From: Hysterium pulicare CBS 123377
Taxonomy: Eukaryota; Ascomycota; Dothideomycetes; Hysteriales; Hysteriaceae
Reading direction: 5' to 3'
DNA: 64,000 nucleotides
Assembly (NCBI GenBank): GCA_000467715.1
Contig: AJFK01000293.1
Span: 1-64,000, forward strand
This document shows, in pieces, positions 59,747 through 64,000 of the stretch; the first letter of the stretch is position 1, and each line of letters begins with the position of its first letter. Position numbers and translations under genes: made by a program. Under the pieces are notes generated by a model. The model saw nothing but the letters and a program-made list of their open reading frames with translations, searched no databases and had not been told where the DNA came from.

Positions 59747-60193
59747 TCATTCAAGTAGAGGCCTACTCTCCGGTTCTTGATCACTTCCTCTATTGCCCCT
59801 CCAATACCGCCAAGTCCACCTCGCTCTTTGATACGCATTCTCCTCGCCATCGACAACCTCCTCTCCTCTTACGCGTCTACCACGCATCCTTTCCCACCAC
59901 TCTCCCCAACTTTCTGTCTTTCTAACCCAAACATCCTCACTACCATCTCCAAAAACTTGCCAACCACCCTTGCTACTCCTCCAAGCCAGTCCAGAAAGCT
60001 TTCCAATCTTCATCAGAATCCAGATAAGTAAGATCGCTGCAAACGTACAAAAGATCGTGACCACAGAGGTTAGGAAGGTGATGGTCGAGACTTGGCAGCC
60101 GAGCCCGCTTGTTCGGAGTTCAAAGCGTTCTGATTCGAGAGCACAGATGTGGGAATGGGAAATCGGAGACAAGAGTGGAAATGCGCGGGCCAT
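59747..60193 (-). CDS. Small single-pass membrane protein, 148 residues
   Basis: A single exon starts with ATG at 60193. The N-terminal 35 residues (MARAFPLLSPISHSHICALE...) lead into one clear membrane helix (TFLTSVVTIFCTFAAILLIW). A Trp/Arg/Glu-rich cytosolic tail follows (WQVFGDGSEDVWVRKTES, WGEWWERMRGRRVRGEE, WTWRYWRGNRG) and the protein ends SRPLLE. The C-terminal acidic-dileucine-like end could be a sorting signal, but that is speculation. I do not recognise the family. Confidence 0.6.
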   Translation of the reverse strand: MARAFPLLSPISHSHICALESERFELRTSGLGCQVSTITFLTSVVTIFCTFAAILLIWILMKIGKLSGLAWRSSKGGWQVFGDGSEDVWVRKTESWGEWWERMRGRRVRGEEVVDGEENAYQRARWTWRYWRGNRGSDQEPESRPLLE

Positions 60194-60851
60194 TGGAGTC
60201 AGCGGCAGTGGAAGACATGTACCGGACTGATTGGTCAGTTGGGTCAGTGGGATGTATAGGAAGAAGAAAAGGCTCGAAACGAGTTATCAGGCTTAGTCAG
60301 ATACCCGAAGAGAAATTGATGCAAACACGAACAATAGACCAAACACATTAGCTCAAGTAATTCTAATGATATGAATTTTGAGCCTTCGTATAATCAAAGA
60401 ATGAGAAATGGATAAGAAAAGGCGACTCTCGAAGCCATTGAATATATATCTACACAATACAACAAAAAGTCAAACTTACAATAGGACACCATCCGCAATG
60501 ATATTGTCTCCTGTGACAATCTCCACAATCCAAGTAACCCCAGCAATGCAGCAAGCGTTCCGGGTCATCCTTGGGACTCCCTTCATAGATAAGCAGATCC
60601 GAAAGGTTGAAACGCAGGGCATGTTCTGTTGAGGGGCAATTTGAGGCCATTTGAACATCAGGAGGGGATTAAAATAACTGGAGGCAAAAGGATCTTTGAT
60701 TAATGTAGTATTTGAGGTTGAAGTAACGGAGTGATGAAGGATGATGTTCGCGAATGGTGGCTGGCGATTGCGCGTGCGCCTTGCTGAAAGGGGAATAGCG
60801 AGGCTTGGATGGGATAGGACTGAGATCTCACGATGAACACCGTCAGGTTCT
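60194..60851. other. Intergenic spacer
   Basis: About 660 bases between two minus-strand genes. A minus frame at 60859-60476 overlaps the end of PWP2 and looks spurious. Confidence 0.5.
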
Positions 60852-63742
60852 TCAGTCAAGTCCTATCCATTCTTCCTCGTCATCATCATCATCCACATCG
60901 CCCATAGCCTCATCTCCATCTTTAATCTCCCCATTTATCTTACCATCCCCAAAATCCAATCCCTTTTCCGTGACCTCCTGCTCAACGGGTTGCGAAAGAA
61001 GATACTCAATGCGATAGATGTTTTCGTCCGCCAACCTCGTCAACTCAAGCTGAATTCTTGTAACAGCTTTCTGAATACTCCTTAGTTCGGCATCCAGTCC
61101 TCCTTTATTTTCCTTTAACCACCTTCCGTGCCTGCTTAGGAGCGCTTCTATCCACATCAAGTTGAACTCTAGATGCGGCGACTCGTCCGCTTGTACTGCG
61201 ACGAAGCGGAGTAGGCGTGAAAGATAGACATTTGGCATGTCTTTCACGACCAGCGCAATGTCACTGGTGGGAGTGGCTTCGTAGACGCGGCGGATTAAAT
61301 TACGCTCGTTGAGGCGGAAAGCCATGACGAGTGCTTTGAGGTAGTCCTTTTGTGCTAGGGTTTCTAGCGTTGTTGCTGGTGTGACGGTGATGTCGAGGTC
61401 AAAGGGGTCAAACTGGAAGACTGAATCAAGGGAGTAGATGAGGAGGCCTTCGGTAGAAGCTGCGCAGAAAGCTCGCCCAGTGGGTGAGAATGCAGCAGCA
61501 GGGACGCGAACTTCAGGTCTAGTCTTGCGAGCTGCTGCATCGCCGCGTGTTGCGCCTGGTAGTGTTCCGTCTCTGCGGTCTTCGAGGTCTGATGCTTCGC
61601 CTTGTTCGTCAATCAAACCTCGTGGGCCTGCTTCCGTGAGGAGCTTGCTATTGAGGAATTCTTGCGTTCCATCAAGTGAAAGATTGACGGAGACTGTGAA
61701 TTTCTTTACCAACACGCCGGATTGTACGTCATACAAACATATGTACTTGCTGTTACCACCTGCTAGTACACATGTTCCGTCGGCACTGTATGTTACGGAA
61801 GTAAAACTCTTAGTACCAGCGACATTTGCAGCCGTCCGTCGATCGGAGAGTTTACGCCCGCCAGAGACGTCACGACGGGCATCTACACCACCCTGTTGAG
61901 TGGCGTCAGATACAGACCAGAAGGTCAGTTGCCCATCCAGAGTCGTGACGGCGACTTGTTTCGAGTCGGGACGGAATGCAACACATAGTATATCGGCCAT
62001 AAGCTGTAGCGGTTCACTGGTCTGCGTTCGTGCAAAGATGTTCCAGAGGCGAACGGTGTGATCCCAGCTACCGCTAACAAGTGATCCACCGTCGGGGGCA
62101 AAAGAAAGCGAGGAAACCGGGCCTTCATGACCAGCAAGCCGATCCAGCAGCTGACCGGTTTGAACAGACCAAATGTGGATGTCGAACGAATCAATGGAGC
62201 CGGCACAGACAACCTCTCCACTAGGGTCGACCGCTAGCGAAGAGAACGACAGTCTAGTTGGGGCTGTGAATGTCCTGAAATTTCGATATCTGATCAAATC
62301 CCATGCTCTTATCGATCCATCAAGACTTGCCGTAAAGAGGACATTTCCTCTCTTAGCAAACTCGCAGGCTGTGACGCCGCTTATGTGTTCTGTAAAAGTC
62401 ACTATGCAGAAGCCGGAATTGACATCCCAAACTTTGATCTTTCCGTCATCTGCGGCCGTTATGACGCGCTGGCCATCGGGCGAATATGTTATTGCATTCA
62501 TTGAATCGTAATGTCCTTGCTGTTTCAGAATGTATGACTCTGACTGCCATTCCCAGACTAACAGCTGGCCGAGCTTCGAAGCGCCAAAAGCGAGCCATTC
62601 GCCTGTCTTGTTTATTGAGACAAAATCAATATTGTTTTGGGAGATACTTGTCGAGGTTAGCAAAATAATTCTTGGAAGACAGTTCTTATGACTTGCCTGA
62701 GATTTTGAATTGTGCTGAAATCAGGTAATTCATAGATGCCGAAGATACCATTGGAGAATCCAGTAACGAGCAGATTCGATTCAGCATGGAATGATGCACA
62801 AGTTACATGTGCGTTATTCTGCATAAAGTAATGCCTGTTCGCGATTCTCCATTGCATATAGTCATCATCTGTCTCGCCATTTTCTGGTGCGTCAGGTCGT
62901 AACATGTAATTCCATACAAAGAGTGCGCCATCTTTGCTCACTGTATAGATCTGTACTAGACATTAGTGGAACTGATTGCAGCGCAAGTCAACTTTGCTCA
63001 TACCCACCGTTTCCTGATCCTTAGAGAACCATGCTCCTACGACACCCTGCCTGTGCCCGCCCAGAGTTGTTGGGATAAACCCTTCTTCCGGATCTAAACT
63101 CCATATTCTCGATGTTAAATCTCGTGATGCGGTTAAGAAGAATCGTGAATCGCTGGCCCACTCTATGCTCTGAATATCGTCAAAGTGTCCTGTGTAAACC
63201 CTGTGCCTTACAAAGGGCGCAAATTCCAGATCCCCATCTGCTACATCCGGCGTGGATGGTGTATGCCATACTTCCACCTTTCTTCCAATACCTGCAGCAA
63301 AATGTCTACCTGATGGGGCAAAGGTGAGTGCGGAAACTTCGCCTTTGAAAGAGAAATGGTATAGAGCTATGCGGCGCGGAACATTCGTGAGGATAGCATG
63401 GCCGTCTTCGTCGACAGAAAGGAGAAGATTCCCCCGAGGATTCAATGCTAAACGGGCGATATTTCGTCGGTGCGCAAATGGGAGGGTATGTGATTTCGAG
63501 CTGTCAAACACTTAGCACAGTACCACTCAGAGATATACTTGGCGCAGCCTGACATACTTGACCAAATCAAATATAGACACTCTATTTCCAACTGGGGAGA
63601 AGAGACATGTGCCGTCCGGAGAAAACAAGAGGTTGCCTCTGCTGTAGACCGTTCCCAGCAGATTCGAGAACTAATTTCGTTCTTCAGCATGATTTCGAAT
63701 ATGACACTACCGTGAAAGCCTTACCTGGAAATCAGTCTTCAT
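60852..63742 (-). CDS. PWP2: Pwp2/Utp1, WD40 protein of the small-subunit processome
   Basis: There are five exons: 63742-63725, 63670-63558, 63500-63008, 62950-62697 and 62646-60852, all in phase, giving 890 residues. Intron 4 is a GC-AG intron (donor GCAAGT, acceptor CAAG). The sequence follows yeast Pwp2 along its whole length: MKTDFQFSNLLGTVY, SPVGNRVSIFDL, FAPFVRHRVYTGHFDDIQSI, IYTVSKDGALFVW, TGEWLAFGASKLGQLLVWEW, RYRNFRTFTAPTRL and AVDPSGEVVCAGSIDSFDIH. It has two WD40 propellers and a C-terminal Utp12-type helical domain (LKALVMAFRLNERNLIRRVY), then an acidic end (DVDDDDDEEEWIGLD). Pwp2 is a core UTP-B subunit for 18S rRNA processing in the nucleolus. The first exon encodes only six residues. 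Confidence 0.96.
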
Positions 63743-64000
63743 GATCAAGGTCGTCTACCTGTATGGTCGAAGCATGGCGGGGTCGTGGCGCATTTCACAT
63801 TCATCTCGAACTTTTTTTCTTGGTGTCGCAAGCAACGGATGCATTACTTAGCGCGCTTTCCCCGTCAGGGTCAGTGCTTGCCGAAGTGGCCTGGCAGAGA
63901 AAGGGGACACCCAAATAATCCCCCCAGGCCATCAACACCCCAACATCCACCCCATTCACCACCACAAACTCCTCACGCCGCTCAAGCTTCTACTTCTGTG
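63743..64000. other. PWP2 upstream region to the window edge
   Basis: 258 bases upstream of PWP2, running to the window end. No gene could be supported in what is visible. Confidence 0.5.

Overview
The window looks like a chromosome segment of a filamentous ascomycete (Pezizomycotina). Genes are monocistronic, lie on both strands and carry short introns, mostly 50-60 bases, with GTAnGT-type donors and CTAAC-like branch sites. The gene set is also fungal: HET-domain genes, a DUF3405 protein, a fungal rhodopsin-domain membrane protein, a GPI-anchored wall protein, Mim1, Pom34 and an NCS1 permease. A leotiomycete is my guess and is not proven. No rRNA, CRISPR or intact mobile element was seen.

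Left arm (1-10.3 kb): two small divergent alpha-helical proteins of unknown role, then two head-to-tail HET (heterokaryon incompatibility) paralogues. One paralogue is clearly decayed and the other is interrupted once. After an AT-rich spacer comes a large DUF3405 type II membrane protein.

Housekeeping block (11-25.3 kb): a Shp1/p47 Cdc48 cofactor, the mitochondrial outer-membrane insertion factor Mim1 directly followed by the inner-membrane insertase Oxa1, a six-exon KDM5-type histone H3K4 demethylase, the Slx1 structure-specific nuclease and thymidylate kinase. Several exons not visible as long frames were recovered by joining canonical splice sites in phase.

Sparse middle (25.9-46.8 kb): a two-exon membrane protein with a Pro/Gly-rich linker, an array of six roughly 150-base degenerate tandem repeats, three unrecognised single-exon or small genes, a Trp-rich GPI protein, a rhodopsin-domain protein, and two gene-poor stretches of about 3.7 kb each.

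Right arm (46.8-64 kb): a small mitochondrial-type single-pass protein with 9- and 14-base exons, nucleoporin Pom34, a membrane-anchored AMP-ligase-like protein whose nucleotide-binding loop looks lost, an NCS1 nucleobase/allantoin-type permease behind paired GATA sites, several unrecognised low-complexity proteins, and the ribosome-biogenesis WD40 protein Pwp2. Two GC-AG introns occur here, both with the donor GCAAGT.

The genes do not form a single pathway. The most interesting points are the repeat array, the putative AMP-ligase pseudoenzyme, the Mim1-Oxa1 adjacency and the HET birth-and-death pair.
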